DNA of 64,000 bases. It comes from Lamellibrachia columna. Taxonomy: Eukaryota; Annelida; Polychaeta; Sabellida; Siboglinidae. The position numbers were made by a program, and so were the translations under genes. Each line of letters opens with the position of its first letter. Position 1 is the stretch's first letter. The notes beneath the pieces are model-generated. The model saw only the letters and a program-made list of their open reading frames with translations, was not told the DNA's origin and did not search any database. The DNA lies in the NCBI GenBank assembly GCA_963662155.1, contig OY759269.1, positions 19,068,864 through 19,132,863 on the forward strand. Direction: 5' to 3'. This document shows, one piece after another, positions 12,209 through 25,409 of the stretch.

Positions 12209-12310
12209 CGTGCAGCGCCCACTGTACTAGCTGCGGCACGAATGGAGGAAACCAATGTGATGGCTGCATAAGCGGATATTTTCTCCACGCTACAGCTCAC
12301 ACGTGTTCAG
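12209..12310 (+). CDS. Cysteine-rich exon b' (host gene)
   Basis: This 102-bp, phase 1-1 exon has acceptor CAG and donor GTAAAT, exactly as in exon b. The product differs from exon b by a few residues only (for example Gly for Asp in the middle CxxC region and His-Ala-Thr near the end). All cysteines are kept, which suggests that the exon is still under selection. Confidence 0.7.
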
Positions 12311-12379
12311 GTAAATATGTTTCTTGCAAGTTATATTCACATTTCATTTGTACTTTATACGTTTATCAAATTCCGAATA

Positions 12380-12450
12380 GCGCTCACACTCAAACACGCG
12401 CGTGCGTGCGTGCGTGCGTGCTTGCGTGCGTGCGTGCGTGCGTGCGTGTG
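12380..12450. repeat. (GCGT)n microsatellite
   Basis: GTGC tetranucleotide repeat with two interruptions. The shorter ancestral form is at about 1,988-2,010. Confidence 0.95.
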
Positions 12451-12454
12451 TAGG

Positions 12455-12530
12455 GAGGATGCTACCGCCAGAGAGACGTGGAAAGGGAACACAGCTGAGG
12501 TGGTGCAGCAATACATGAACTAGCCTCACA
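12455..12530 (+). mobile_element. LINE 3' tail fragment
   Basis: It encodes RETWKGNTAEVVQQYMN and a stop, the C-terminal end of the LINE family also seen at 32,890-33,066. It is the duplicate of 2,025-2,110, and here the reading frame is better preserved. Confidence 0.65.
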
Positions 12531-12704
12531 CCTTTAAAGGGAACAACGAGGGGGAACATCATATATCCAACTATTGAACATACTTGATGTCAGTAAAACT
12601 GCACATATCCAGAACTCCACTTTCAGCGTTTATACACGTGCAACAGACCAAGCGAAGAAGGTGTCCAGATTTCTGAAGTCGTGTCTGTTTCTCTTTGTAC
12701 GTAG

Positions 12705-12803
12705 TGTGCGACGTAGCAGAATGCGGTGACTGTGACAGTGACAAAGCTGCGTGCACCACCTGTAAGGAGAGCTTCTTCAGGACAGACAGCACTCATTGCA
12801 ATG
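12705..12803 (+). CDS. Cysteine-rich exon c' (host gene)
   Basis: This 99-bp, phase 1-1 exon uses acceptor GTAG and the same unusual GTCAGC donor as exon c. It encodes CDVAECGDCDSDKAACTTC and FFRTDSTHC. All cysteines of exon c are conserved and only conservative changes are seen (Ile to Val, Lys to Arg, Asp to Asn). Confidence 0.65.
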
Positions 12804-12884
12804 GTCAGCTCATTTTCTTTCCTTCTCATATTCCTTCTCCAAAAGATGACACATGGTTCACTTCGGTACCTTAAAGGGAAACAT

Positions 12885-13270
12885 AAATCATGGTTTCTGG
12901 CTATGCACCTAAGAGATAATAAAAAATAACCATGTGCAACAAAATTAAGAATATCACCCCAGTGGTTTACTCAGAATGTGTTCTAAAATTAGGAGATTCC
13001 GGTCATTTCTCCAGTTGACGGGCGACCAATTAGCGCATGCGCAGCTCTATGAAAATCGGCTAACCAAGACTACGCGTGACGTATTAAGTGAGGCCGTCAT
13101 ACACAGAACCAACGCCAAAAGCCAATATAGGGGCCTACATAATGATTTTGGACGCCAACAGCATGGCCATATCGTATTGGCAATCATTGGAATAGGTGTA
13201 TGCGAATATAGTTCAATTTGCTAGACTACCCGCACTCGTGACATAGGGTTATTGAACAATTTGGCACGGC
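12885..13270. repeat. Dispersed repeat, copy 1
   Basis: ATGCACCTAAGAGA and GAATATCACCCCAGTGG through GGAATAGGTGTATGCG match 22,930-23,360 with divergence. The terminal part also recurs within the 805-bp inverted segments. It is a non-coding family of unknown type. Confidence 0.65.
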
Positions 13271-13580
13271 CCATGAAATTAAGAATAAACCATTTGTGGG
13301 TAGAAAATTAAGACATGTTACCGTGGGAAAGCCTCTTACATTGTTGGTCCGATCGTCAACTGCTACGTTCGGTTGGGAACAGGGAAACACGGGGAGAGTG
13401 AACATCTGTTTCTCGAAGACGAAGTACATATAATCATATTGAATCAAATATTGTGCATTTACACACTTTTGCGGTTCAAATAGCGCCGCATTGCATCGTC
13501 ATCTTGTGCGGTGAGCGGTAGCGTCTTATATTATCGCTCACTGCGGATGCAGTTCGCGGAGCTATTTGAACTTTGGACCG

Positions 13581-13620
13581 CAACAGCATACAACAGCATA
13601 CAACAGCATACAACAGCATA
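13581..13620. repeat. 4 x 10-bp tandem repeat
   Basis: Four exact copies of CAACAGCATA. Confidence 0.95.
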
Positions 13621-13743
13621 CAACAAAACAGTTTAAAAGAATATATGTCTTTTGTGTAATTTAGGCCAATCTAATAATATAATAATAAAATCCTCGGGAG
13701 ACCTAAACTCGGCAGCGCACCAAAACAAAAGGGGTTAAGCAGT

Positions 13744-14085
13744 TCATAATCGATAAGCAGTTCCATTGTAAACAATTGGATTGGTACGCTCGGGGAGGGG
13801 GGGGCTATGGAGGATAAGCAAGTTAAACAGGTTTAAATAGGTAATTGCACAAATCTTAAAAATAATGCGATATCGGATAGGGAGACAATGCAATGATTTA
13901 AGAAGTAGTACTGAGTGAGAGAAATGAGGAGACAGGGTAACTACCCTTGACAAACAATTCTGCACACGTAGAAGTTTCAAGATGTCATTGAGACCAATAT
14001 TATGATAAAGAGAATTGCAATAGTCAAGTCTACTGCTAACAAGAGCAGTTGCAATAGTTTTGGCGACAGCAAAAGACATATACCG
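13744..14085 (-). pseudogene. L2/jockey-like LINE RT C-terminal fragment
   Basis: The minus strand encodes AKTIATALVSSRLDYCNSL, LRVQNCLSRVVTLSP and LKSLHCLPIRYRIIFK, hallmark segments of the region after the RT palm in L2/jockey-like LINEs. The frame ends in unrelated sequence. It is an inactive fragment. Confidence 0.85.
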
Positions 14086-14204
14086 GCGAATACGACGAAG
14101 GTCACGAATATGATAAAAGCAGCAACAACAACATTACCACCGTCTGTGCCCGTACGAGTAACAACAGCCTTCCAACTGTATAAATGTCTGCCTGTGTTCT
14201 TTCC

Positions 14205-15060
14205 ATTACTCGTTGATCTAGTAAACCTGTCGCAGCATTGCTTTGCATCCACCAACGTGAATGTCAAAACAACATTTAGGAGGTTGATATGCAGAAATAT
14301 TGTTCACTCAATTATTCACGTGTGCATAAATAAATAATTGTTAGATCCAGAGTCTGACGTCACAATCCTAATAATGGAGCGTGACCTCCCGTCAAGCTTC
14401 GCCTTAGCAACCACATTTACATATAATATATTACATTACTAGGGCGGCATATATCTGCCCAATCAAAATTTTTCACAAACTGTTCTCGCTGAAACAACTT
14501 TGCACTTTGTTTTTGTCGCAAAGACAAATGTTTGGCCCATAAACGCAACGAAATATACTACGGAACGTCTGATAGCGGCGGCCATGCTTGTCGGACCAAG
14601 TTGTTAGGCCGTAAAGGATCTGACAGCTGTATGTTTCATGGCGTCCGTGTGTGTTGGGTATATGAGAGTGTGAAATTCAGTGGAAGGAAATAGTTTTCAG
14701 TCTTAGCCATAGTTCCTTGAATAGAACAAAATGAATCCTTGTTTGTTTTCAGCGTGTGGTGTCACAAACTGCGTCACGTGCTCGGCCGTCGGAACGTGCA
14801 CCGCGTGCTCTACCGGATTGCAAGTTGTTACTGGTGGCGCCTCCTGTGCAGGTAAGTTTACGCCATCTGAGTAACCGACGAAAGTAAACACTCAGAGGCG
14901 TTTACAGAGACACTTCACTTCGGCATTGTTTGAATTATGAATTGTAATATTTACCGACTGTTTACGATCTGACATCACATGTCGAATTTCACTTAATTAA
15001 TCATCTCATTTCACTCATTCTATGAATATTGGTGTCATAGAAATAACAATTTGATTACAT
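14205..15060. repeat. Segmental duplication, block a, copy 2
   Basis: Paralogue of 6,640-8,210 carrying exon a'. It lacks the SINE and the insertion of about 745 bp seen in copy 1. Confidence 0.75.
14753..14851 (+). CDS. Cysteine-rich exon a' (host gene)
   Basis: This 99-bp, phase 1-1 exon lies between TTTTCAG and GTAAGT. It is almost identical to exon a; the first residues read CGVTNCVTC instead of CGVANCVTC. It is the last member of the series recognised in this window. No further exon of the gene was found to the right. Confidence 0.75.
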
Positions 15061-15501
15061 ACCAATTGTTTCCGGTCTTGCTGTCACATAGTGACATCTT
15101 TGTCGACATCGAATTGTGTTTCAATATTTTTTTAACATTTGTATTGGCTAAGGCATACGCATTTTTAGCACCACTATGCTGATAAGCCTGCAGGTAAATA
15201 CATTTTCTTCAGGTGAATCCTTTTCTGAATTCACCCCAGGTTAACATTTGGGGGCTGAAACACAACTACGAACGTATTCTGTTATTTTGTAATCACATAA
15301 TAGTCAATTATTGCTGAGTGTTTTGTAGCTGTCCGTTGCATGGCTCTAATTATTAATTAGAATTCCGTATAATTTTTTATAAATATAAATTAATATCCGT
15401 CCTGGGGCCAACTAGTATAAATATTAATCATACGATATTTTACCAGATTTAACATGATTACCCACCAAAGCAGCAGGCATCAGATGGCAAGTGGACAAAG
15501 A

Positions 15502-18249
15502 AATCATGGAATTATGTATCGAGATTTCAACAATGTTTAGCCTATGTGTGATCCATCCTTATCCGTTTTAGGTGATATGATACTACTTTTGAAATTTCAC
15601 AATCAGTAGGTCATTTATTCCATTCATTTATTGTCCTCTGAGTAGTGATGAAGCTAGCAAGTTTGGTTAGTATTTGATCGAAAACCAGGTACACAAAACC
15701 AGTTAGGGAATGGCCAAGCACCAAATTCGAAATGATGCTGTTGTTGTTGTTTTTTATTGTTGTTTTATTATTATTATCATCATCATTATTATCATTATCA
15801 TTATTAGCATCATCAACAACATCATTATCATTATTGTATCATGCAGACTTACTGAGGCAAGATGTTCTGTCGGAAGACATCACTTCACCGCTCCTACAGA
15901 TCGAGCACTGCAAGTCGGGGTTCGAGCAAGTGTCGCAGTTGCTGATGCCCGTGCACGTACCTGGAATTTGATGGCAACGCCACATCACACGATTATCGGA
16001 AATGGACACGACAGTGAGGTAATGTTACTACAAGACCGAGCAGCTGAGATCGACATAGATCACGTTGTCGCCGGCATATATGCCACATTTGATTTAGTGA
16101 AATCGATAACACAAAGACCAGCTATAGTTACTAATGTCGTGCTTGAATCGCTAGGGAAGTTTCAGATCCATGTTCGTGTTACAAAACGTGTTACAAAAGG
16201 CTTTTAATGCAGTAAATATTAAATGTGTCTGGGTTTCTGCATATAATTTCAGATCCAATGTCGTGTTAAACGAAATGTATAACACAATGGTTACTTGTTT
16301 CGTTCTTGCATCCCTGCTTAAAACTTTTTCAGAACAATGTTTAATTAAAATGGCGACAAGGGACGGGCTATTGTACGAATAATGTGCAGGAACACTGTTT
16401 CTATTCTCTGTGGCCTGATACTGTTCAACTAAGCCTTTTAATGCAGTAGATATTAAAACGTGTCCGGATATCGCCTTTTCCTTCTACATGAAACTGGACG
16501 GTTAACAGATAGAGAGCGCCGAGATGTGTTTAATTCTGCCTGTTTGTCAGCCAGAACACAGCCGCTAGGAACTCACCCCTCTTAGCTCTCGCCAGTAGAA
16601 GGTCAATGTACGGCGCCGCTGTCACGGCTGCAAGCAGACACGGTGTTATAAACCAGTCGACATAGCGTGCAACAGTTTACTTGGAACGATCGACATCGCG
16701 AGATGCCGGAGGCATTAAACGAAACCAAACGAATGAGATTTTCATATACCACTGTTATCATGCTTCCAGTGTGTTTTTGTACGAGACATTGGTGGTGCGA
16801 ACTGTTTCGTTTACTGTTGCTTTTTATGGTGTCATATACACTGGTATGGCTTCTGTAAGTAAATTTACTATTCTTGTCTATAGACGATATGATTCATGTT
16901 TAATGTATATTTCAACGTTATCACCATAGCAACATCACAGATATCTCTCGTTGCCAAGATACAGTTTCAGTGTAGATATGATTATCACAGATCTGCATGA
17001 CATTCATTGTATGACCTTTATTAGCAGTCGTCTGGTCACATATATTCATATGCAGCCAGCCCACCTGTATGCGACGCCACGCGCCGTGATCGATGACAAC
17101 ACCGGCCAGGTAAAAATAACAAACGATATATTACGGGAACACGACCAGCGCGCTGCCTACGTGTGCGACAGTAATCTAACGCGCAAAAATCGAATATCTG
17201 CGACGCGTTACCTGACAGCTGCATCAGCGCTGCGAAGACGACTACCACCACCTTCAACCACATCATGGATGCCTGACCGGTCTTCTTCTTTCTGTTTATT
17301 CCCCGCGTCTTCCACCCTTCGAATGCTCCTCTCTGTTCAATAATCTGCAACAGACAGTAATAGTGTGCGCGAAAAGAGATATTTAACTGTCTTTGTGTTG
17401 TTCTCTGTAAGACAACTGCGACGAACACAATGTATATCAATATCATTTCTGGGGAACTTTCACCTGCTGTTGTGGGCATAAAATGTGTAATGTTTCTTTG
17501 TGACTATGTATTCAATTGCTGCTTTTTGTCACATGTGTCTCGTAAATAGGACATAATGCATATCTTTATTTGACTTAGATCGCTCTGTGTCGTGCGGCGG
17601 AACCGGATTTTATGCACTATTAAATATCTTCGATTCCTATTCATTTCTCAGTGGCCTCTATCCGCGTGCTATGCGTTCAATTCCATGTTGAATAAACTGT
17701 TATATTACTGCATTCTATCTTCGGCATTTCCCTCCCGTGCATATAACAACAACAAGGATTTTCGTTTTTATTAAATCTAACAACAATGAAATGTTGACGT
17801 AGAAACATCCGACGATGGAAAACACATCTTAAATAATTTAATACTAATTACGGCTGTGACTCCCATAGGTGAAATAGAACAACAGTTATCTCCCACTCAG
17901 GGTGGTGTACAACGTGATCCCGTCTACAAAATGATACCTATTATACGTTTGCCATGCAAAATAATGAAAACTTGAAACTTCATGTATAATCTGAAACGTA
18001 TAACGAATATGCCGGCTATTGTAAAGGAACACGATTCAACACTAGGTGACAACGATTCAACACCAGGTGACAACGATTCAACACTAGATGACAACGATTC
18101 AACACTAGGTGACAACGATTCAACACTAGGTGACAATGCATCATACGAGGGGAACAGCTAATCTTCCTCTTCGATTCATTATCATACTGGACCTGTGGCG
18201 TATTTGGGGGGGGGGGCATTTGGGCATTTTGCTTCTCCGTTTTTTTTTC
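15502..18249. repeat. Direct repeat A, copy 1 (2,748 bp)
   Basis: Matches 19,062-21,809 base for base as far as I can read, except one T/G difference at 16,649 (20,209). It has no convincing gene; the ORFs inside (up to 165 codons) show no domain and include an ATT/ATC trinucleotide tract. Near its right end (about 18,032-18,134) is a 21-bp minisatellite of five units. The left boundary falls inside an older dispersed repeat (related to 32,256-32,460), which continues to the left only in this copy, so copy 1 keeps the ancestral left flank. Confidence 0.95.
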
Positions 18250-19053
18250 CAGAAACTCGGTGTGCGGCCAATGTGACAGATCGAACAACATGCCATGGCA
18301 TGAAGACGTCAAATCACAATTACAAATTCATATGCGGACATTTTAACGTTTCCTACGATTCTAGAGAAAAGCGTATCCATGAAAACTCATTAAGCTTCTT
18401 GATATCCATTGTTATTGTTTGATTGACATACTGGGCAATTTTTCGTCAAAATTACATATAATTTTTTTTACAAGGATGGTTATCGCCAATATTGACAGTT
18501 TCTGCAAGATACTAATGCGCTTGTATCGAAACAGTCACCACTATGCTACATGTACACGTTTTCAAATCGTCTGCTCTTAATCGCTGTTAAAAGAACCGAC
18601 ATTATATATCCACAAACTTACCTCTTGAATGCATTTTTTCAATTAAATAAAATCACCGATGGCATAAACAAAGCTTAGGCATTACACATGTAGTAGATGG
18701 CATTTTTTTAAGCAAAAGTGTCATCGTGAACCATATGAAATGCACGTGCTGGCTTTAATACGTTTAGCACAACCTAATCTAGAAGTCTATTGTGGTTTAC
18801 CAGCGGTTCATGAATCATGGTACAATTTTCCATAGCAGAGTTTACGTTAATTTACACGCTTATTTTAGGATTCAAATCATGGGCCGAGCCATATTGTTAG
18901 ATAACCCTTCGTCAGAATTGTCAATCTATCAATATTCGCTCGACGAATGAAACTATATTTGTATACACCTATTCCTATACTTGCTAATGGAATATGGCCA
19001 CGATGTATGCGCACAAACTGAACTTATGTGACATATTTTGGCATTTGTTTAAT
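18249..19053. repeat. Segment B, inverted copy of 23,204-24,008
   Basis: 805 bp whose reverse complement is found, apparently unchanged, at 23,204-24,008. It sits exactly between the two A copies. No gene seen. Confidence 0.95.
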
Positions 19054-19061
19054 ATGGAATT

Positions 19062-21809
19062 AATCATGGAATTATGTATCGAGATTTCAACAATGTTTAG
19101 CCTATGTGTGATCCATCCTTATCCGTTTTAGGTGATATGATACTACTTTTGAAATTTCACAATCAGTAGGTCATTTATTCCATTCATTTATTGTCCTCTG
19201 AGTAGTGATGAAGCTAGCAAGTTTGGTTAGTATTTGATCGAAAACCAGGTACACAAAACCAGTTAGGGAATGGCCAAGCACCAAATTCGAAATGATGCTG
19301 TTGTTGTTGTTTTTTATTGTTGTTTTATTATTATTATCATCATCATTATTATCATTATCATTATTAGCATCATCAACAACATCATTATCATTATTGTATC
19401 ATGCAGACTTACTGAGGCAAGATGTTCTGTCGGAAGACATCACTTCACCGCTCCTACAGATCGAGCACTGCAAGTCGGGGTTCGAGCAAGTGTCGCAGTT
19501 GCTGATGCCCGTGCACGTACCTGGAATTTGATGGCAACGCCACATCACACGATTATCGGAAATGGACACGACAGTGAGGTAATGTTACTACAAGACCGAG
19601 CAGCTGAGATCGACATAGATCACGTTGTCGCCGGCATATATGCCACATTTGATTTAGTGAAATCGATAACACAAAGACCAGCTATAGTTACTAATGTCGT
19701 GCTTGAATCGCTAGGGAAGTTTCAGATCCATGTTCGTGTTACAAAACGTGTTACAAAAGGCTTTTAATGCAGTAAATATTAAATGTGTCTGGGTTTCTGC
19801 ATATAATTTCAGATCCAATGTCGTGTTAAACGAAATGTATAACACAATGGTTACTTGTTTCGTTCTTGCATCCCTGCTTAAAACTTTTTCAGAACAATGT
19901 TTAATTAAAATGGCGACAAGGGACGGGCTATTGTACGAATAATGTGCAGGAACACTGTTTCTATTCTCTGTGGCCTGATACTGTTCAACTAAGCCTTTTA
20001 ATGCAGTAGATATTAAAACGTGTCCGGATATCGCCTTTTCCTTCTACATGAAACTGGACGGTTAACAGATAGAGAGCGCCGAGATGTGTTTAATTCTGCC
20101 TGTTTGTCAGCCAGAACACAGCCGCTAGGAACTCACCCCTCTTAGCTCTCGCCAGTAGAAGGTCAATGTACGGCGCCGCTGTCACGGCTGCAAGCAGACA
20201 CGGTGTTAGAAACCAGTCGACATAGCGTGCAACAGTTTACTTGGAACGATCGACATCGCGAGATGCCGGAGGCATTAAACGAAACCAAACGAATGAGATT
20301 TTCATATACCACTGTTATCATGCTTCCAGTGTGTTTTTGTACGAGACATTGGTGGTGCGAACTGTTTCGTTTACTGTTGCTTTTTATGGTGTCATATACA
20401 CTGGTATGGCTTCTGTAAGTAAATTTACTATTCTTGTCTATAGACGATATGATTCATGTTTAATGTATATTTCAACGTTATCACCATAGCAACATCACAG
20501 ATATCTCTCGTTGCCAAGATACAGTTTCAGTGTAGATATGATTATCACAGATCTGCATGACATTCATTGTATGACCTTTATTAGCAGTCGTCTGGTCACA
20601 TATATTCATATGCAGCCAGCCCACCTGTATGCGACGCCACGCGCCGTGATCGATGACAACACCGGCCAGGTAAAAATAACAAACGATATATTACGGGAAC
20701 ACGACCAGCGCGCTGCCTACGTGTGCGACAGTAATCTAACGCGCAAAAATCGAATATCTGCGACGCGTTACCTGACAGCTGCATCAGCGCTGCGAAGACG
20801 ACTACCACCACCTTCAACCACATCATGGATGCCTGACCGGTCTTCTTCTTTCTGTTTATTCCCCGCGTCTTCCACCCTTCGAATGCTCCTCTCTGTTCAA
20901 TAATCTGCAACAGACAGTAATAGTGTGCGCGAAAAGAGATATTTAACTGTCTTTGTGTTGTTCTCTGTAAGACAACTGCGACGAACACAATGTATATCAA
21001 TATCATTTCTGGGGAACTTTCACCTGCTGTTGTGGGCATAAAATGTGTAATGTTTCTTTGTGACTATGTATTCAATTGCTGCTTTTTGTCACATGTGTCT
21101 CGTAAATAGGACATAATGCATATCTTTATTTGACTTAGATCGCTCTGTGTCGTGCGGCGGAACCGGATTTTATGCACTATTAAATATCTTCGATTCCTAT
21201 TCATTTCTCAGTGGCCTCTATCCGCGTGCTATGCGTTCAATTCCATGTTGAATAAACTGTTATATTACTGCATTCTATCTTCGGCATTTCCCTCCCGTGC
21301 ATATAACAACAACAAGGATTTTCGTTTTTATTAAATCTAACAACAATGAAATGTTGACGTAGAAACATCCGACGATGGAAAACACATCTTAAATAATTTA
21401 ATACTAATTACGGCTGTGACTCCCATAGGTGAAATAGAACAACAGTTATCTCCCACTCAGGGTGGTGTACAACGTGATCCCGTCTACAAAATGATACCTA
21501 TTATACGTTTGCCATGCAAAATAATGAAAACTTGAAACTTCATGTATAATCTGAAACGTATAACGAATATGCCGGCTATTGTAAAGGAACACGATTCAAC
21601 ACTAGGTGACAACGATTCAACACCAGGTGACAACGATTCAACACTAGATGACAACGATTCAACACTAGGTGACAACGATTCAACACTAGGTGACAATGCA
21701 TCATACGAGGGGAACAGCTAATCTTCCTCTTCGATTCATTATCATACTGGACCTGTGGCGTATTTGGGGGGGGGGGCATTTGGGCATTTTGCTTCTCCGT
21801 TTTTTTTTC
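19062..21809. repeat. Direct repeat A, copy 2 (2,748 bp)
   Basis: Second copy of A, offset 3,560 bp from the first. It continues on the right into unique sequence (21,810 onward), so this copy keeps the ancestral right flank. The join to B on the left has 8 extra bases (ATGGAATT) that occur within the first bases of A itself. Confidence 0.95.
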
Positions 21810-21961
21810 GTTACGCCGCTACATGGTAGCATGGTAAATTATTGAGTGACTAAACTTGCCCCCCCCCCCATTGGCCTACCCCTTTGCGAGATCCTAGATA
21901 CGTCACTGTATTGGAGATGTGTCGACTCCCAAGCATTGTTCGATCGAATCCTTAGAGTGGC

Positions 21962-22046
21962 CCCTATTGGCCCCACCACTGCCCCACCACGGCCCCACCA
22001 CGGTCCCACCACGGCCCCACCTCGGCCCCACCACGGCCCCACCACG
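21962..22046. repeat. 11-bp G/C-rich minisatellite
   Basis: About eight tandem copies of CCCCACCACGG with small changes. Confidence 0.9.
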
Positions 22047-22929
22047 TCTTACGTGAAATTGTTTGGCACGCCGTCGGTCATGTTTAATCAGTTCATATCC
22101 TCTTGCGGTGAGCACGCACGACCTGGCTCTTTACTGCCAAACCCAAGTGCTCTGGTTGCTTTGGGCAGTGTGAAACATTAATGATGAACTGGGCATCCTC
22201 ATTGTGAAATAATGTGCTGCCAAGCACGAAACTTGCCTTTGTTTTGCGACACGCGTTGAACGCGTCAGACTTGGAGATTAAATTAATCACTATCAACGAT
22301 CGCCAGCATCGGGCGTAAAATCTTTCGTGACAATGGTGAATTTCATAGCACATGTATACCTTAGACATGATGATGAAAATATAGTTGGACGTTAGCCAGC
22401 TGGATATGTCAAACATCGTTCGCTGTAGGGAAATTGGTAATAATAATCGTAAAACTGGTGTTTGACTTGTGTGTTGTCAGATCAGCTTGGTCTCATGATC
22501 GTACGGGCGGCGTGACGTATGTGTTAGATTCGTCATCTGTCCATAAAACACGAGTCTGGGTCAGGTGTTATCGGGTTAATTTGTTCTTCTGACCGTAAAA
22601 CTGTCACATCAGTCTTTCCTTGTCAAGTTGGCTTCGTCGTACGATGGACGGTTCAGTTGTGAGTTGTCTTATTAGTTCCATCATCCGTCGGGGCCGTGCA
22701 AGACTGTCCTCGTCATATAGGCTTGAATGTCGACGCATATGAAGTATCACGTTCAACTGTTATGGACGACGCTATCGATTTTACAAGCTGAGACTGCATG
22801 TATTGTATATTATTTTAAGCGAACAAACTCTCCAATGTTGATTAATACTGTGGTGTATTAGTGCTAGTGGAGCACCACGCAATATATTAAGTAGGGGTCA
22901 TGGTTATGGGATTATGGGATTAAGTAGGG

Positions 22930-23360
22930 GTCATGGTTATGGGATTATGCACCTAAAAGACATAATAAAAAATAACCATGTGCAACTAAAATCAGGAATA
23001 TCACTCCAGTGGTTTACTCAGTACGTGCTATGAAGTTGGAGATTCCGATAATTTCTCCGGTTGACCGAGGGCTGACATGTTAACCAGCTCGACCAATAAG
23101 TACGTGCGCAGTTCTACGACATCGGGGTAACCTAGACTACTTACACAGAACCAACGCAAACTCTCAAATGAACGTTCTGTTTTGACATTAAGAGGACTCG
23201 TTTATTAAACAAATGCCAAAATATGTCACATAAGTTCAGTTTGTGCGCATACATCGTGGCCATATTCCATTAGCAAGTATAGGAATAGGTGTATACAAAT
23301 ATAGTTTCATTCGTCGAGCGAATATTGATAGATTGACAATTCTGACGAAGGGTTATCTAA
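22930..23360. repeat. Dispersed repeat, copy 2
   Basis: Diverged match to 12,885-13,270. Just upstream (22,891-22,945) a segment containing GTAGGGGTCATGGTTATGGG is doubled. Confidence 0.65.
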
Positions 23361-24008
23361 CAATATGGCTCGGCCCATGATTTGAATCCTAAAATAAGCG
23401 TGTAAATTAACGTAAACTCTGCTATGGAAAATTGTACCATGATTCATGAACCGCTGGTAAACCACAATAGACTTCTAGATTAGGTTGTGCTAAACGTATT
23501 AAAGCCAGCACGTGCATTTCATATGGTTCACGATGACACTTTTGCTTAAAAAAATGCCATCTACTACATGTGTAATGCCTAAGCTTTGTTTATGCCATCG
23601 GTGATTTTATTTAATTGAAAAAATGCATTCAAGAGGTAAGTTTGTGGATATATAATGTCGGTTCTTTTAACAGCGATTAAGAGCAGACGATTTGAAAACG
23701 TGTACATGTAGCATAGTGGTGACTGTTTCGATACAAGCGCATTAGTATCTTGCAGAAACTGTCAATATTGGCGATAACCATCCTTGTAAAAAAAATTATA
23801 TGTAATTTTGACGAAAAATTGCCCAGTATGTCAATCAAACAATAACAATGGATATCAAGAAGCTTAATGAGTTTTCATGGATACGCTTTTCTCTAGAATC
23901 GTAGGAAACGTTAAAATGTCCGCATATGAATTTGTAATTGTGATTTGACGTCTTCATGCCATGGCATGTTGTTCGATCTGTCACATTGGCCGCACACCGA
24001 GTTTCTGG
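23204..24008. repeat. Segment B' (source of inverted copy)
   Basis: 805 bp identical by eye to the reverse complement of 18,249-19,053. Its surroundings are continuous with the dispersed repeat at 22,930-23,360, so this is the likely original location. Confidence 0.95.
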
Positions 24009-24009
24009 A

Positions 24010-25400
24010 ATCACGACGCACAACGTTGGTTCATCAATGATTGATTTTCTGCGCGTGTCCGGGTGCTGTTAAAAAGTTCCGCGGAACAAAACGGACGCGA
24101 CGACTTGCAAATATCAATACCTCGGCGGCTTGTCGAGATATGCCCGCGCATTGAGGAGAGGCAATGCCACGTATTTGATGTATGTGCTCGATAACGACAA
24201 AAAGCCAGAAAGTCGATTTCTTCTACGCGATTCGCGTAGCCATCATCGGCATTACTTCTTCTGTAATCGAGACGCATGCGGTTTGCATGCTGTTGTCAAA
24301 CCACGCATGGGGACCTCACCCAGTTGCTTAGCGACGGTTCCATTTCTTCAATTAACACAATTCTGTTGGTGGTGGGTACCCGCTCATGTCGATCAACATT
24401 TGTCACGAAATGACAGCCACCGGGATTTTGGGCAACCAATAGTATCGATCACGTGTGCGGTTGGCCAAGTGCGAATGTCAGTTTCTGAAAAGCAGCAACG
24501 GAAGGGGAAACCGAGAACGTTTCACGTCAGTGTTAATCAGTTGAATCAATAATAATTTTGCCAATAAATTACCAGTGCGTTTAATTATGAAAGGCGATGG
24601 GATAATTGCGTGCAATGGGTGCACGCATGGTTGGCAGTTAATTAATTGCATAGGTCACGAAAGTTTCCGATATTGTAATTTTGCACGCGAAACTGTGTTC
24701 GCTCGGGGGCATTTGTTCGCCTGAGGACGATCACGTTGTCTCGTAACGATAGACAAAGAAAATAAACATTATACTGACTTGTACAAGACTATTCAATTGT
24801 GTTCTACGTTAGTTTATAACAGCATAAACAAGGCATTCATAACGGGATAAATGGTACACTTTCCTACGATGAGGAAACATTTCCACGACAAAGTTGACTT
24901 CCTGTATTTAACAGTTTTGCTGCGTGGCGTCTCTGTATTTCTTATTCATTTTCATTTACTTATTATTGTTATGTTATACCCTGTTTGTTACTGGCCGATG
25001 ATCGCACATTATTTCGTGTGCAATGGCAGTAAACAGAAGCGCACACATCGTGTGTCCATTGTATATTAATACCGTCAACGTGAGTCATTTCCCTGCCAAG
25101 CAAATCGATTGTCTCGTTACGCCTGTGTTCCAACGTTGCTGAGTAAATAATCAATAAAGAAATGCAGATTTCGAGGATATTATTCCCAGCGCGGTGATAG
25201 AACCGGAGGCTGCCAACGGGTAAACCGGCCAAGCAGGTGGTATCGTAGGCAACGGGTAAATGTTTACCTGGCAGAGAACCAAAGCGTTCTTTCGCCAGGC
25301 AGACTGAAGGCGCTGTCACGACCCGTACTATATGAACCTACCGAAACGTGAGCATTTCGCCAGCCCGATGATTGGCTTCATGGAGGAGGGGGTTAACAAA
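24010..25400. other. Spacer without recognised gene
   Basis: It holds several ORFs of 60-140 codons (the longest at 24,130-24,552, plus strand) with no recognisable domain, splice context or repeat. Confidence 0.35.
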
Positions 25401-25409
25401 TGGGTCCAA

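Larger units (their letters stand above)
12109..12853. repeat. Segmental duplication, block bc, copy 2
   Basis: Diverged copy of 1,704-2,415, including both exons, the intron, the (GCGT)n tract (longer here) and the LINE tail. Confidence 0.85.

Noticed and set aside
15710..16207. 165-codon ORF, repeated at 19,270-19,767
   Set aside because: No domain, starts in an ATT/ATC tract. It is repeated only because the whole segment is duplicated.
17036..17479. 147-codon minus ORF, also at 20,596-21,039
   Set aside because: No recognisable domain and an opposing plus ORF of similar length; no evidence of selection.
15502..21809. LTR retrotransposon with 2.7-kb LTRs
   Set aside because: The interior is only about 0.8 kb, is itself an inverted copy of nearby DNA, and has no retroviral genes; the A ends lack TG...CA and no target duplication is seen.
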